The notes beneath the pieces were generated by a model. It saw only the letters and a program-made list of their open reading frames with translations. It did not search any database and was not told the origin of the DNA. From Paraphaeosphaeria minitans (lineage: Eukaryota > Ascomycota > Dothideomycetes > Pleosporales > Didymosphaeriaceae), in the NCBI GenBank assembly GCA_015832175.1, contig WJXW01000002.1, positions 4,216,001 through 4,280,000 on the forward strand: 64,000 nucleotides of DNA. Direction: 5' to 3'. Each line of letters opens with the position of its first letter. The stretch's first letter is position 1. Both the position numbers and the translations under genes were made by a program. Shown one piece after another: positions 43,883 through 55,062 of this stretch.

Positions 43883-46800
43883 CTAGAGAGCCCCCAAACT
43901 CCGCACCACATCCGCATCCAACTCTCCCAACTCTCCCTTCCCCTTGCTATCATCCACCTCGGGCGCACTCGGCACCTCCACCCCGCCCAGCGACCACCGC
44001 ATCCCCAGATATGCATCGCTGAGCACAACCACATCAAGCTTCTTCCCCTGCGCCTCGCGTGGGAGACTCATCTTCGCCTGCCCATGCAGCTTGGCTCCAC
44101 CAGCACCAGCGTCATTCCTCCCAGCAGCGGTACCGCCGCGTCCGCCCATACCCTTCTTGCTGGTTTGGTTCTTAGAGGGATCGTTCCATCCAACGCGCTT
44201 CAGTGCCACGATCTCGTCAGTGCCGGCGTAGGACAGGACAACGAAGAAGCCCTCCGTTTGTGGCTTCGGGTACCGCGGCGCAAAGATGCGCACGCCGCCG
44301 TTCGCCATTCGAGCAGGATTAATCCGCGTCAAAGCAACCGTAACACCCATTGCCGTGAGCGCCGCAAGCTCCAGTTTCACGACCGGCAGCCGCGCCACGG
44401 GCTCCAGAAACCTCTTCACCGTGGCGTTCGGCACGCCTGCGAAGCGCGCTGCCTTCTCTAGTACAGCTGGCGACGAAGTCGACGCTTCGACGAGCGTCTT
44501 AGGCACGGCTTGCTTGTGCTCGAGACGCTGTTTCTCTTTCTCAGGGTCGACGCCTGGGAAGAGGGACAGCGGGCCGTCGGTGGGCCAGCGCGCGGATTTG
44601 ATGGCTTGCAGGAGCGTCGCCATCATCTCGGTGGAGGAGCGATAGCCCAACTCCGTCAGCACGTCGATGGACGCCTGCACGATACGGATGCTCTGGTCAA
44701 GAACGCTGTTCAGGTCGCCGACATAATCGGAGATGGGGAGGTCCACGCGCGAGAAGTGTGCCTGCAGGAGGAGGAATGCCTTCACGTGGGGGTCCCATAG
44801 CGGGAGGTCAAAGTGCGTTTCCGCCTTTAGCGGGAGCGCTTTTGACAGCTCGCTGTTGATGAGGTCCTCATTGTGGCGCACGGGGAGCTCGTCGTACTCT
44901 GTTGCATGGGAGACCCAGGCGAGAACTTCAGCAAAGGTCGCGTCACGCTTGGCGTGCTTGACGAGGTAGCGGATGGTTTTGTGGCTGAGATAGTAGTAAC
45001 TCATGATCTTGCCAAGGGGCGTGGAGTCGATATCGCCGGTGCCGTGGAGGTCAATGCAGGAGGATTCAGAGAGTTCGGTGAGAGAGGTCTCGACGAGATT
45101 GATCATGTATTCGTTGGCCATTGTCTGGGCGGCGATCGTGTTATGTTCTTCGGCGGAGATTTCAAGGCCGTAAAAGGAAGGGTTCTTGTGGAGGCGCCGG
45201 AAGAAGAAGGTCCACGTAAGATAGTCTAGGGCATCTTGTTTGGTGGCTATTGTGCCTGCGGAGATTTCGGCGCCAAGATGGTTGTCCAGAACGTTGTGGA
45301 GAGAAGACTCGACTGGGAAACCTGTGTGCAGGAAATGCTTGTAGAAGTCCTTCTTTGCATCCTGTGTGAAGATTCGAGCTATACCAGAAGAATCGAACTG
45401 GGGGCGACCAGCACGACCAAGCATCTGTAGCACATCAGTAAGATCCATGTCCTTGTACCCTTCTGTCTTTGCGTCGAAGAACTGTGTGCCTTTGACGACA
45501 ACAAGATGAGCAGGAAGATTAACACCCCAGGCAAGTGTACTGGTGGCGACCAAGATCTGGATTTGGTTGTTCGCGAACAACTCTTCAGAGAGCTGACGGT
45601 CAGACTCCACAAGACCAGCGTGATGAAGACCGATTCCGAAGCTCAAAGCTTCTCGTAGCGCATCGTCTCTGACGCGATCGAGGTTTAGCGCTAGGTCCTC
45701 TTCAGACATGTGAAGGAAACGTCTCGGGTTGTCTTCCATGCCGCATAAATTGATAAGGTCCCTTGCAGTAAGGCGAGTCTGTCGACGGGAGGCAACAAAC
45801 ACAATAACGGGCTTCTCGGGCGAGTGTGCTTTGATGGCGAGGAATGTAGGGCGGTTCATTGACTGCATGAGCGGGCAGAAGCCTCGCTGTTCGGGAAAGC
45901 CGTCGATGTAGATCTCCAACGGCACGGGGCGGACCGAGTGGCGGAAGTTGAACAAGCCTTCTTTGACACCAAGCCAATTACCGAGATCAGATGTGTTCGC
46001 GCAGGCAGTCGACATGCCTAAAAGACGCACAGAACCCTTGCTTTGAGAAGCGATATAGTTCATTCGAGAGACGATGATCTCGAGAATAGGACCACGATCT
46101 CCACCAAGCAGATGTATCTCATCGATGATCACCAAGCTGACCTGTCGCACGTAGCCACGCGTTTGCCAGCTACGACTGATACCGTCCCACTTCTCAGGAG
46201 TCGTAATGATGATATCTGCATCCCGGATCGTGCGTGTGTCGGGTGTGTTGTCACCGGTAAGCTCGACCAGCTTTAGGCCCATCGGACCAGCCAGACGCTT
46301 GCCCCAGTCCTGAACACGTTCGCGCACGAGCGCCTTCATGGGGGCGATGTAGACTACCTTGCATCCAGGCTTCTCTCGGAAAGCCCACCACATTGCAAGC
46401 TCAGCGGCTACTGTTTTACCACTGCCAGTAGGCGATCCCAGCAGGACATTTGCTGGAGTGTGGTACAAGCAGTGAAATATTTGTGTCTGCATAGGATTGA
46501 AAAACTGAAACCGTTGCCCATAGACTTCCTCGAGGATGGGATTTTTCAAGACCGATATGGGCAGAGGCTGGAGATTGAGCAGATCCGTGTACACGCTCTC
46601 GGTATCCGGCCGGATTAGATGCTGAAAGGAGATTGGATGCACTGTCTCCGCACCAAGCCATCGATCAGACACAGCTCGCACGTAAACCTGTGTTGGCAAG
46701 GGATCTGACAACGGAATGGTGAAGTTAAGCTCGTGGTCGTCGTACAGCTTCCTGCGTGACAGGATAAAGTACTCGTAGTGGAAGATCTCAGAGGTTTCTG

Positions 46801-49800
46801 AGTTCTCCACCCATATCCAGAAAGATTCAGAGGATCCATGGTGGCGGTCGTTCCACTTAAACTCTGGTGTGAGCCAAAGTCTGATGCGGAGTACGTCTCG
46901 GTTCAACGGTGCAATTTCACTTTCAATACTCAGCGTTGGGAAGTTGTCCAGCAACCGACCGATGACATTGCCCATTCTCGTGTTATGTACCAAGTCTCCA
47001 ATCTCGCGTTGGTCCATGTCGCGGAGCGCCTCAACAGACGTGTACTTCCAATCTAGTTGTCGAAGCACAGGCTGGGGCAGGTCGAATTGGTGCAGCGGAT
47101 GAGAGTCCGAGCGGACTTGATGCTCGATGGATTGGCACAAACTTAGAAGCACCTGGCATTGGTATCCCCAGCGGCGGTTGAGTGCGATCATGAAAAGTGC
47201 GCGTGCAATACGTGCAGCATTCTGCGAGATGTAGTTGGTGTCTGAGACCAGTGTAAAGTCCTCTAGCCTTGCTCGAGACACGTATGACTGCAGTAGTACA
47301 TTGGTCTTTCCATGAGGCGTGCCGACACCGCCTTTCACTTCATGGTACACGTGGTCGTTTTCGATGAGGGATGACAACTCCTTCTCTTCGGTATCCCGGG
47401 AGGTAATCTGGTCGAACTCTCCGCTCATGCTGACCATAGCGAAAGCTTCCTCCTCAGATCCATGCGGCTTCATTATATTATTGAAGATCTCGATACTGGT
47501 TTGCTGAACGTAGTATTGGCTTGCAATACGACCGACGTCCTTGGAACGAAGATCTCCAGTAGTTTCGTTGAAAACAATCATTTGACTCTGCTGCAATACG
47601 CGAGCAGCATCAGTGATGAGCTTCGTGCGTCTCATAACGAGCTGTGGATCGTCCCTTATTTCGTTCCATTCGATTCCATAGCTCAAGGGACTCTTTTGCA
47701 TTCGGGCGAATAGATAAGAGTATCCAAGCCATTGCACGCCTTCTTGCACCGTGGTGACCGTGCCCAGAGAGATCTCGGCGTTCAGGTTGTCCACAAGCTT
47801 CGCAGAGAACTTTGACTCGATCGGTTGCTGTTCAGTTACCGCCTTGAGGTAGTGATCGAGCCTGTCATGCGTCGTACATATAAAGCCAATACCAGTGTCC
47901 TGGAACTGAGGACGACCGGCACGACCAAAGATCTGGAGAACATCGAGAATGCCGAGATCGGTGAATTTACCCTCTTGAGCATTGTATACTTGAGTGCCTT
48001 TGATGAGAACCGCAGCCGCTGGCAAGTTCACACCCCAGGCCAAAGTGGCGGTACAGCAAAGCACTTTCAGCACCCCCTCTGCGAACAGGCGTTCAATGAG
48101 GTTCCTATCGGAGCGAGGCATACCGGCATGGTGAGTTCCCATGCCCTTGGGAAGTAGTTCACGTAGCTCGCGACCCTTCGACTGCTTCATGTCGCGTTGC
48201 GCATTCTCATAATTCGGGTGCGTTGTCGGGTCGAATAGATCGGAACACCCAGCATCTACAGCCTTCTCGAACAGCATCCTCGCAGACTTGACGGTGTCCT
48301 TGCGCGAATGCACGAACACCATGACTTGGTGGCCAAGCTTTAGCATATCTGTAACCTTATCAAAAGCTACCTGTTCGAGGTTTTCCCTGGATTTGACAGT
48401 ACCGGCCTTGCCTTTGGCGCCGATGAAATGCTGCTCTAGAGGAACCGGACGGAACGATTGGTCGAAGTAGAACATGCCGGCCATCTTGTTCACTCTAAGG
48501 AAGTCGGCGACGTCGACATAGTTGGGAAGCGTAGCAGACAGGCCAACGATGCGGATTAGAGATTGCGTTGCCTCCACCTGTCTCTGCGTCCTCGCCACCA
48601 GACTCTCAAGGACTGCGCCGCGCTCATCGTGCAACATGTGCACCTCGTCAATAATAAGGAGGCGGACCTTTTGCACCAGCTCAGTGTCGCCAGTGCTCTT
48701 CCGCGTCACGACATCCCACTTCTCAGGGGTCGTGATGATGATCTGTGTATCCAAGATCTCTGCTTTGGTGAGATGCATATCTCCAGTCAGCTCGCGAGCT
48801 TTGATACCGAGCCAAGCCAGACGCTTTCCAAGCTTCTCTGTGACCTCAGCTGCGAGTGCTTTCATCGGAGCAACATAGATGATCTTGAAGTCTTCGGCCA
48901 TAACAGTGAAGTCAGTAGCGTCAGGGTTCTCGATCGGGTTGGGTACGATATTCTTGGCTACAGTGTTCAAGATTGTAAGCATGGCGGCATCTGTTTTTCC
49001 TGCACCTGTAGGTGCGCAGATGAGCATGTTCTCGCTGGTGTTGTAGGCAACAGGGTACACCAAGCTCTGCATACGGTTCAACGACTTGTATCCCTTGAAT
49101 GTGCGCTGGCATAGGCCGTCCATATTTTTTATCTCGACTAGCTTGCGACCAGCACCGAGTGTGCCAACGCGCGCGGCAGGAATGGTGTGCTCCTCGTACG
49201 TCTTCTCGTCGACATGAGTGCTACCAGCTGGCAATGCGTACTTCTTGCCCAGACTGGACAATTTGTTTCCTGCCTCATGGGCGCGGTAGACATGGGGATA
49301 CTGCGGTCCTTTGCGGTCAACGGCAGCTGCCAGTTCACGATTCTTATGCTCCCAGTCCTGTTGCCTAAGAGCTTCTTCACGCTCTGCTCGAGTCTGCAAA
49401 CGACCAACAACACCATTGTCCCGGGGCCCGTCACGCAATGACTCCGTGAGCTCCTTCCGGTGGGAGATAAGATCCGCCACCAGATCCAGCTGCTCGTACC
49501 CCACGATTTCCGCGAGCATCATCTGCAGCTCGTCGTCGTTACAATCACTCGCCAGAATGGCAGATAACTGTTCCTTCAACGCAGTAGCATCGAGGCCAGA
49601 ACTGCTTCGCGCAACATAATTGCACTTCTCCTGGAGCCAAAGCTGGTCGTGGAGCGGGCTCGTCGGCTGGGCGTTGGCAATTTGGTCGAATTGGTCGCTG
49701 CTGTATGCATCTTCATACTCGTCGCTCAGTACGTCCCAGATATCGTCGCCGCTGGCAGTTCCAGAGAAGTCGTCATCGTCGATATCGAGGTCGTCGCCGT

Positions 49801-49912
49801 ACGCAGGCGTGGTTTTGTCGTCCGCAGGTAGGTTCAGTTCCGCGATGGCCTTACGCATCGCCTCAAGCTGCTCCAGCCATTGTGCCTGCGCACTCTCCAC
49901 GGAAGGCGACAT
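43883..49912 (-). CDS. SLH1: Ski2-like double-cassette RNA helicase SLH1 (RQT complex, ASCC3 homologue)
   Basis: One intron-free frame; from ATG 49912 (MSPSVESAQAQWLEQLEAM) it encodes 2009 aa, as expected for fungal Slh1. Cassette 1 has the Walker A motif APTGAGKT at about residue 299, IDEVHMLHDERG near 420, SATLPNYVDVADFL, and HHAGMPRSDRN followed by the Sec63 unit. Cassette 2 has GSPTGSGKT near 1157, IDEIHLLGGDRG, GIGLHHAGLVESDRQL and a second Sec63/FN3-like end. Both ATP sites look intact. Slh1/ASCC3 is the motor of the ribosome-quality-control trigger complex that splits stalled, collided ribosomes; Brr2 is the close alternative, but the YGQRFQFFNPMQTQIFHCLY segment and size favour Slh1. 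The frame is open upstream to an ATG at 50083, but the extra residues are not conserved-looking. It is divergent from YKT6. Confidence 0.95.
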   Translation of the reverse strand: MSPSVESAQAQWLEQLEAMRKAIAELNLPADDKTTPAYGDDLDIDDDDFSGTASGDDIWDVLSDEYEDAYSSDQFDQIANAQPTSPLHDQLWLQEKCNYVARSSSGLDATALKEQLSAILASDCNDDELQMMLAEIVGYEQLDLVADLISHRKELTESLRDGPRDNGVVGRLQTRAEREEALRQQDWEHKNRELAAAVDRKGPQYPHVYRAHEAGNKLSSLGKKYALPAGSTHVDEKTYEEHTIPAARVGTLGAGRKLVEIKNMDGLCQRTFKGYKSLNRMQSLVYPVAYNTSENMLICAPTGAGKTDAAMLTILNTVAKNIVPNPIENPDATDFTVMAEDFKIIYVAPMKALAAEVTEKLGKRLAWLGIKARELTGDMHLTKAEILDTQIIITTPEKWDVVTRKSTGDTELVQKVRLLIIDEVHMLHDERGAVLESLVARTQRQVEATQSLIRIVGLSATLPNYVDVADFLRVNKMAGMFYFDQSFRPVPLEQHFIGAKGKAGTVKSRENLEQVAFDKVTDMLKLGHQVMVFVHSRKDTVKSARMLFEKAVDAGCSDLFDPTTHPNYENAQRDMKQSKGRELRELLPKGMGTHHAGMPRSDRNLIERLFAEGVLKVLCCTATLAWGVNLPAAAVLIKGTQVYNAQEGKFTDLGILDVLQIFGRAGRPQFQDTGIGFICTTHDRLDHYLKAVTEQQPIESKFSAKLVDNLNAEISLGTVTTVQEGVQWLGYSYLFARMQKSPLSYGIEWNEIRDDPQLVMRRTKLITDAARVLQQSQMIVFNETTGDLRSKDVGRIASQYYVQQTSIEIFNNIMKPHGSEEEAFAMVSMSGEFDQITSRDTEEKELSSLIENDHVYHEVKGGVGTPHGKTNVLLQSYVSRARLEDFTLVSDTNYISQNAARIARALFMIALNRRWGYQCQVLLSLCQSIEHQVRSDSHPLHQFDLPQPVLRQLDWKYTSVEALRDMDQREIGDLVHNTRMGNVIGRLLDNFPTLSIESEIAPLNRDVLRIRLWLTPEFKWNDRHHGSSESFWIWVENSETSEIFHYEYFILSRRKLYDDHELNFTIPLSDPLPTQVYVRAVSDRWLGAETVHPISFQHLIRPDTESVYTDLLNLQPLPISVLKNPILEEVYGQRFQFFNPMQTQIFHCLYHTPANVLLGSPTGSGKTVAAELAMWWAFREKPGCKVVYIAPMKALVRERVQDWGKRLAGPMGLKLVELTGDNTPDTRTIRDADIIITTPEKWDGISRSWQTRGYVRQVSLVIIDEIHLLGGDRGPILEIIVSRMNYIASQSKGSVRLLGMSTACANTSDLGNWLGVKEGLFNFRHSVRPVPLEIYIDGFPEQRGFCPLMQSMNRPTFLAIKAHSPEKPVIVFVASRRQTRLTARDLINLCGMEDNPRRFLHMSEEDLALNLDRVRDDALREALSFGIGLHHAGLVESDRQLSEELFANNQIQILVATSTLAWGVNLPAHLVVVKGTQFFDAKTEGYKDMDLTDVLQMLGRAGRPQFDSSGIARIFTQDAKKDFYKHFLHTGFPVESSLHNVLDNHLGAEISAGTIATKQDALDYLTWTFFFRRLHKNPSFYGLEISAEEHNTIAAQTMANEYMINLVETSLTELSESSCIDLHGTGDIDSTPLGKIMSYYYLSHKTIRYLVKHAKRDATFAEVLAWVSHATEYDELPVRHNEDLINSELSKALPLKAETHFDLPLWDPHVKAFLLLQAHFSRVDLPISDYVGDLNSVLDQSIRIVQASIDVLTELGYRSSTEMMATLLQAIKSARWPTDGPLSLFPGVDPEKEKQRLEHKQAVPKTLVEASTSSPAVLEKAARFAGVPNATVKRFLEPVARLPVVKLELAALTAMGVTVALTRINPARMANGGVRIFAPRYPKPQTEGFFVVLSYAGTDEIVALKRVGWNDPSKNQTSKKGMGGRGGTAAGRNDAGAGGAKLHGQAKMSLPREAQGKKLDVVVLSDAYLGMRWSLGGVEVPSAPEVDDSKGKGELGELDADVVRSLGAL

Positions 49913-50227
49913 GGTAAACCGGAATCGCAAGACGTCTTCCTTTGAGTGTTCTTTAACGGGACAATCAGACACGTTGCGGCCTTCTGCGGGTAGATATTTT
50001 GTATGGCAGGTGCAACGGTGTGGCTGTCGCGCCTTCCCCCGCCCCCGCGTGGCGCTGGTTACATCAGCCGCAAGACTGCACATGGCACCCTATCGACAGC
50101 GGTGCTCGCGGGTTTCCTACGCCGCCCAGGCATCCAGGCTTCTGTACATAGTTCTGCCCGCTACGCATACCTACGCTCGCGCTCCCGTACGCTATCCTCT
50201 CCCTCGTCAACCCACACACCCGCCACC
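49913..50227. promoter_or_regulatory. Divergent promoter region of SLH1 and YKT6
   Basis: 315 bases between the two presumed start codons. The YKT6 start is in a good context (CCACCATGAGC). No named regulatory site could be supported. Confidence 0.4.
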
Positions 50228-51018
50228 ATGAGCATGAAGTGCCTGTATATGGGCGTAAGACCCGCTTCACCGCCCCAGCGTGTCCGCATCACTCTAACCA
50301 AGATGCCCAGGTCTGGCGCCCCAACGATGGTGGAGAGGCCGTAGAGCTGGTCCACCAGCGCGAGCTGAGCAGCTTCAATCGATTCACCCGCGGCAGCATC
50401 CAAGAGTTCGTACGTCTTTCCTCGATCTGCCCGCCCGCGAGCCCACGATCCGAGCAGCACTCTGACACAGCCACAGCTGAACCTCTTCGTCGCAACCGCA
50501 GCCAAGAAGACGCCGCCAGGCAAGCGCGTTGCCATAGAGGAGGACAAGATCCCTGGTTTGTCCACCCAGGCCCTCGGCCACCAACCCGCCTAGCTGACAG
50601 CCCCCCAGACTACCTCATCCACACGTACAACAACTCTCGCGGCCTCTGCGGCGTGGTCGTGACCAACAAAGAATACCCCGACTTCGTGGTAACCGGCGTC
50701 CTCAAGAAGATTACCGACGAGTTCTCCACCAAGCACGCGGCGTCGGCCATCTCGTCTGCCTCCGCGAACTCACTGCCCTACCCCGAGCTCAAGGACTACA
50801 TCACCCAGTACCAGAACCCGCAGGAGGCGGACAAGATCCTCAAGATCCAACACGAGCTCGACACCACGAAGCAAGTGCTGCACCAGACTATGGAGAGCAT
50901 GCTGGAGAGGGGTGAGAAGATGGATCAATTGGTGGCCAAGAGCAATGATCTGAGCGCGAGTAGTAAGATGTTTTATACGCAGGCGAAGAAGCAGAACTCG
51001 TGCTGCAGCGTGATGTGA
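50228..51018 (+). CDS. YKT6: R-SNARE YKT6
   Basis: Four exons (50228-50254, 50311-50409, 50477-50555, 50609-51018) give 204 aa, the normal length. The short first exon encodes MSMKCLYMG, joined to VWRPNDGGEAVELVHQREL, then SSFNRFTRGSIQEF-LNLFVATAAKKTPPGKR (longin domain), and YLIHTYNNSRGLCGVVVTNK. The SNARE motif LHQTMESMLERGEKMDQLVA contains the zero-layer Arg. The end CCSVM is the double-Cys CAAX box that is farnesylated and palmitoylated. Ykt6 moves between cytosol and membranes and acts in Golgi, vacuole and autophagosome fusion. Intron 1 uses GTAAGA, a CTCTAACC branch site and CCCAG, placed by homology to the MKxLYIGV start. Confidence 0.95.
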
Positions 51019-51603
51019 ACACTGGACGTAGGAGATTAAGGGGCTGCATGGTGCGTGGCTTTGCTTGACTGCGGCTGTTTGGCGTTAGGGAATCTTGTCT
51101 GGCAAGAGGAGAGTTATGAGTGAGGTGCTATCTTCATACCCTTTTGTGCCGGATAAAATCAGGGCTGGATAATGCTGTTGCTGTTGCTGTTGCATACGAG
51201 AATACACGTTCATACCATATCACAAAGTCCACTTCACGGCATTAGGCGACATGTTCAAAAGATATGTGCAATAATTGCTTGCTTGCTGGCTTTCTATCAT
51301 GGCTATCCATGTACCCAGTGGGTATCGCGCTCCCACGGTTCCCACATGCATCCAAAACTTCAAACGAACGAATTGACAAAAACACCACAGGTGCGTGCTA
51401 TAGAAAGCACAGGACCGTTTCCTTTTCCGACATGAAAATTTCCGCGCACGAAGCAACGGTCGTAAGTGCCCAGCCGTTACTTTGTCAAGGCTTGGGAAGC
51501 GAGCGATCGATTCGCTCTTGGAGTGACTCTTCGGGTCTTTGTGCCCTTCGACGGTGCAGCAGTTGCTTTGATGAGTGACGTAATGATGTAAAGAAAGCGT
51601 AGT
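51019..51603. other. Convergent 3' flanks of YKT6 and the Cys/His-family gene
   Basis: Contains a short (TGTTGC)n-like tract near 51173-51195. No gene is visible. Confidence 0.6.
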
Positions 51604-52689
51604 TCAGTCTTCAAACATGACGAACTCGGCACCTTGGACAGTGACCTCTTCATACTCGAAGACGACAAAGCCACCTTCGACTTCAGCGTCGTCGTCGTCA
51701 TCATCCTCAACTTCATCCTCGTCTTCATCCTCGTCTTCATCCTCGTCTTCATCCGAGTCATCATCGTCTTCAAGGTCGCTGGCCTCCTCGCCACACTCTT
51801 CTTCGTCATCCAGGCCAGGTCCGAAGGGGATGGTCTTTTGGGTACTAGTGGAGGCCGAACTGCTCTGATCTTGTCGTTGCTCTTCGTTTTCCTCGTCTTC
51901 ATCCTTATCCTCACTTAAAGAGGAGTACTTGCCACCAGCCTCGTATCGTGGCGACTTACGCCAGAAGTACAGCTGGTCGCGGCCTCGCTCGAAGCTGGTC
52001 TCGGGGCAGAAGACGACCGTGCATGTCTTCTTTTGGCGTGGCGACTGCATCATGTTTGGGTTGGCCTCGATGCTCGCCCAATACATGTCCAAAGCCTCTG
52101 TAGCGGTCTTCAACTCGCCCACGGTCTGGGTCGCGGCACGACCTGCTTGTGAGCTTTCGTCATAGTCTCGCTCATCTTGGCTCAGGTCCTCCAGCCGGCC
52201 GATCTCTTTGATCAATGCAAGCTTGCCGTTGTACCACGCCTGTAGCGCAGGGCAGTCTTGATCGGCGGCCTCCCAGCGCTGCTTCACTAATCCGCCGGCG
52301 GCCTCAAGCGCGTCGGTGACGACCTTCATGTACGTGACATGCACTTGCACTGTACAGACCGGACATCGCTCTATCTTCTCTTTGTGTGTAGGGTGTAGCG
52401 CGTGTCCGCATACACTGGCTTTGCCTTTGTCTTCGCCTTTGTTCAACGCACGCTCCACGTAATACGTGACATCGGCGAGCGGGGTATCAGAGAGGTAACC
52501 CGAGTCGCGTTTGGCCAGCCAGGACTGGAAGTCGGCGTACTCGACGGCGGTAGGAAGGCGGCCCTGGCTTTTGGGTGCGAGGGTTGAGGTTTGCGATTGG
52601 TATCGTCGATACTGTTTTTGCTCCCGTGGGGTGAGAATGAGGCTAGCCGGGAGCGTCGTCGGGGCCGCCGGGTGGGGTCGCGCGATCAT
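51604..52689 (-). CDS. Unrecognised Cys/His-motif protein with acidic tail (family member 1)
   Basis: An intron-free frame of 361 aa from ATG 52689 (MIARPHPAAPTTLPASLILT). Near residue 90-120 it has VCGHALHPTHKEKIERCPVC, that is C-x-H...H...C-P-x-C, a possible single zinc site; it follows YADFQSWLAKRDSGYLSD and VTYYVERALNKG. A helical part (LKTATEALDMYWASIEANPN), a SPRQKK box and FERGRDQLYFWRKSPRYEAG come next. The last 90 residues are an almost pure Asp/Glu run and then GGFVVFEYEEVTVQGAEFVM. The gene at 60050-61216 has the same order of motifs at low identity, so the two are paralogues. I do not know the function; a chromatin or RNA-related role would be a guess from the acidic tail only. 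The frame is open upstream without an ATG. Confidence 0.75.
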   Translation of the reverse strand: MIARPHPAAPTTLPASLILTPREQKQYRRYQSQTSTLAPKSQGRLPTAVEYADFQSWLAKRDSGYLSDTPLADVTYYVERALNKGEDKGKASVCGHALHPTHKEKIERCPVCTVQVHVTYMKVVTDALEAAGGLVKQRWEAADQDCPALQAWYNGKLALIKEIGRLEDLSQDERDYDESSQAGRAATQTVGELKTATEALDMYWASIEANPNMMQSPRQKKTCTVVFCPETSFERGRDQLYFWRKSPRYEAGGKYSSLSEDKDEDEENEEQRQDQSSSASTSTQKTIPFGPGLDDEEECGEEASDLEDDDDSDEDEDEDEDEDEDEVEDDDDDDAEVEGGFVVFEYEEVTVQGAEFVMFED

Positions 52690-55062
52690 CTTTGCTGTCG
52701 CAGTAGACTCGGCGTGGGTTGTTGCTGTAGTGGATTGCACTGTTGTGGACGAGGGGTTGTCTTTGTGTCGCGGATAGGTGCAGGATTGATCTGGTGCAAT
52801 TCTGTTCGTTTACAGCAGGTGCGCACGCGCTCAGTCCGCAGTACACAAGCCGTTGAAGTAAATGGAGTGATGATGAGGGGAAGTTATCTGTAAGCTGCGA
52901 GTAGGGAAATTAAAGCCCTCGAGTCGGACAATAACGTTGTGAAAGTGTTGCGCCTTGCGCAGGGAGAGTGAACGTGAACAGTGCCCGCGCGGAATAGTGA
53001 ATGCCATAGTATTGTTATGTGCGTTCACTATGCGTGTCTCCTCTCTGCTGTCGAACAGAGATGGGGGAGGGTCGCGTGGTGGGGTTGAATAGCGGACTCG
53101 AGGTCAAGGGAGCTGGCAGACTGATGCTGACACTTTTGTCGGGTCGCGGCGGGTCAACAGGCGATCAGGAGCGCGACTATACACGCGTTTATTGTTCGCT
53201 TTCGAGGCAAGGGTCTGTTTGTCGGAGAAGCTGTGTTCTCCGAGCGTGGCGATTTCGTGAATGGAAGAGGTTTCGATGGCTGTGGGGTATGACCTCTAGT
53301 GTCGGCGGCAGAGAGTCACGGAGCGCCTCGGCTGTATTGGGTTGGTTGCGTGGGGCCTCAAACGTTGGGCTTCGACGTTTATGTCGCAGAACAAGAGCAA
53401 TGTATTTGTTTCTTAGGGGTATGGTTAGGCAAATGATGATGCCCTAGGAACTGCTAAGGTGTAAACAAAGGATTATCAGCTGTTCTGCACCATTTCTGAA
53501 TGCGTCTGCCTGACGTCACCATCGACTGAGGCTGCGAACGCCTTCAGGGCAGGGCTGCATGCGGGCCGAGAATGCGATGCGCGGTGTGACATTTAATTGT
53601 ATATACTTGACGGTACTGACAACAAGTGCATTGTAAACTGCATCATGCACGCTTAGTTACATCACTCAACAATGTCAAAGGTCAATGAGCCAGCAATAGA
53701 CGTGCTCAGGTCACGTGACCAGATTCAAGTGTCGGATACGATACACCTCAAAGATAAACCCAAAGTACTCTAAGATTGTGTATATAGGAGAAGGAATTCA
53801 TTGGGGTAGAATGACGAGGTCTCTTATAAGCTGTAGTGATTCTCGGTTCTAATAAATCGACTCAAACTTCACCGTGTACTCTTTGCCACACGGCAAACTC
53901 ATCGTTACCCTACCCTACATAAAAGGGCATTCTGGGCATCTCCGCATGGCGCATGCAAACTCCCACGGTTATTAGGTTACAGCTCATCTACAAACCAAGC
54001 GCACAAGTGTTTCGATGCACAAGCATGCAGGCGGCCGAAGCCCTAGGTAAGCACTGGGGCCAATTTTAGCTTGACTCGCCGCTCCGGATGCAATCTTAAG
54101 ATCTCCGCCACCTTTTCCCATTTCACCTATATGTGGCTCCACTCGGTCACGCTTCATGGCGTGTGCTGTGTACAATCCCGATCCCAAGCCTCACAGTGAT
54201 GATAGGACTACAGTTCTTTTGCTCCCAACCTGTGATCTCCCCGGCGTATCCAACTTCAGGAAGAAGAATGGGGGATCATAGCGAAGACGTATCTCTACAC
54301 CCTCCTCAATGTGTTCACTCCTACTTGGATGGAAGATGATGCATCATGTTGTTAAAAACCTCGCCTGACCATCTCTTAAAAGGAAATAAGAGAGCGAGAT
54401 TAACGCTAATTGTATCCACTACAACCGAAGTTTTAACCTTCGGACTCTATGCACACTAAGCGCCCACTAGTCCTGCATTTGGGATCACGAAGCATACCCT
54501 GGTCTCCGATGATGATTAATGATCGACTCGAAACTGGGGCTTAATTGGTCCCAGCCACTCGTGTAGTTTGATGCTTCGACTGAAATGGAAAGGGCATCAG
54601 CGACATAATTATTATTGCCTCATATCGTAACGTTCGTAGGGAGACTCAAGCTGCAAAATGTTACGGCTAGCGAATTTGGGCAAAAGGTCTAACCTCAACT
54701 ACTAATAGCTTCTACGGAAAATGCTGTTCAATCCAGGCTAATGCCTAGGGTTGCCGGAAGGATTACAGTAGGTATCTTTATGCACCTTAGTCTACCAAAA
54801 ACGGCTCGGAAAACACTGCCCGCATATCAAGGGCTTTCATATCTCCGCAGGCCCACGCTCATGTGTGTCCACTCCCCCCCACCGCGTGCTGGTCCCTTCC
54901 CTTCCTTTCCTCTCGCTTCACGTGTTCTTCCCGGACGATACTCAGCAGTGATTTACATCAATTGAATAGAGCATACGCACAACACGCCTTTCGTGGTCTC
55001 TTGGCATTCAGTCCAGCAATTCCTTTCGTGAGACTCGAGTTGCTACACGCGATAACGGAACC
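52690..55062. other. Long spacer without a supportable gene
   Basis: 2.4 kb with only short frames (the longest about 142 codons at 53019-53447, Arg-rich and unlike coding sequence). A TATATA-like stretch near 53780 and AT-richer DNA from 53600 to 54760 are seen. No repeat or RNA gene is recognised. Confidence 0.6.

Noticed and set aside
49913..50083. N-terminal extension of SLH1 to an upstream ATG
   Set aside because: The 57 extra residues (Cys/Arg-rich) do not look like a helicase N-terminus and lie in the divergent promoter. ATG 49912 gives the usual length.
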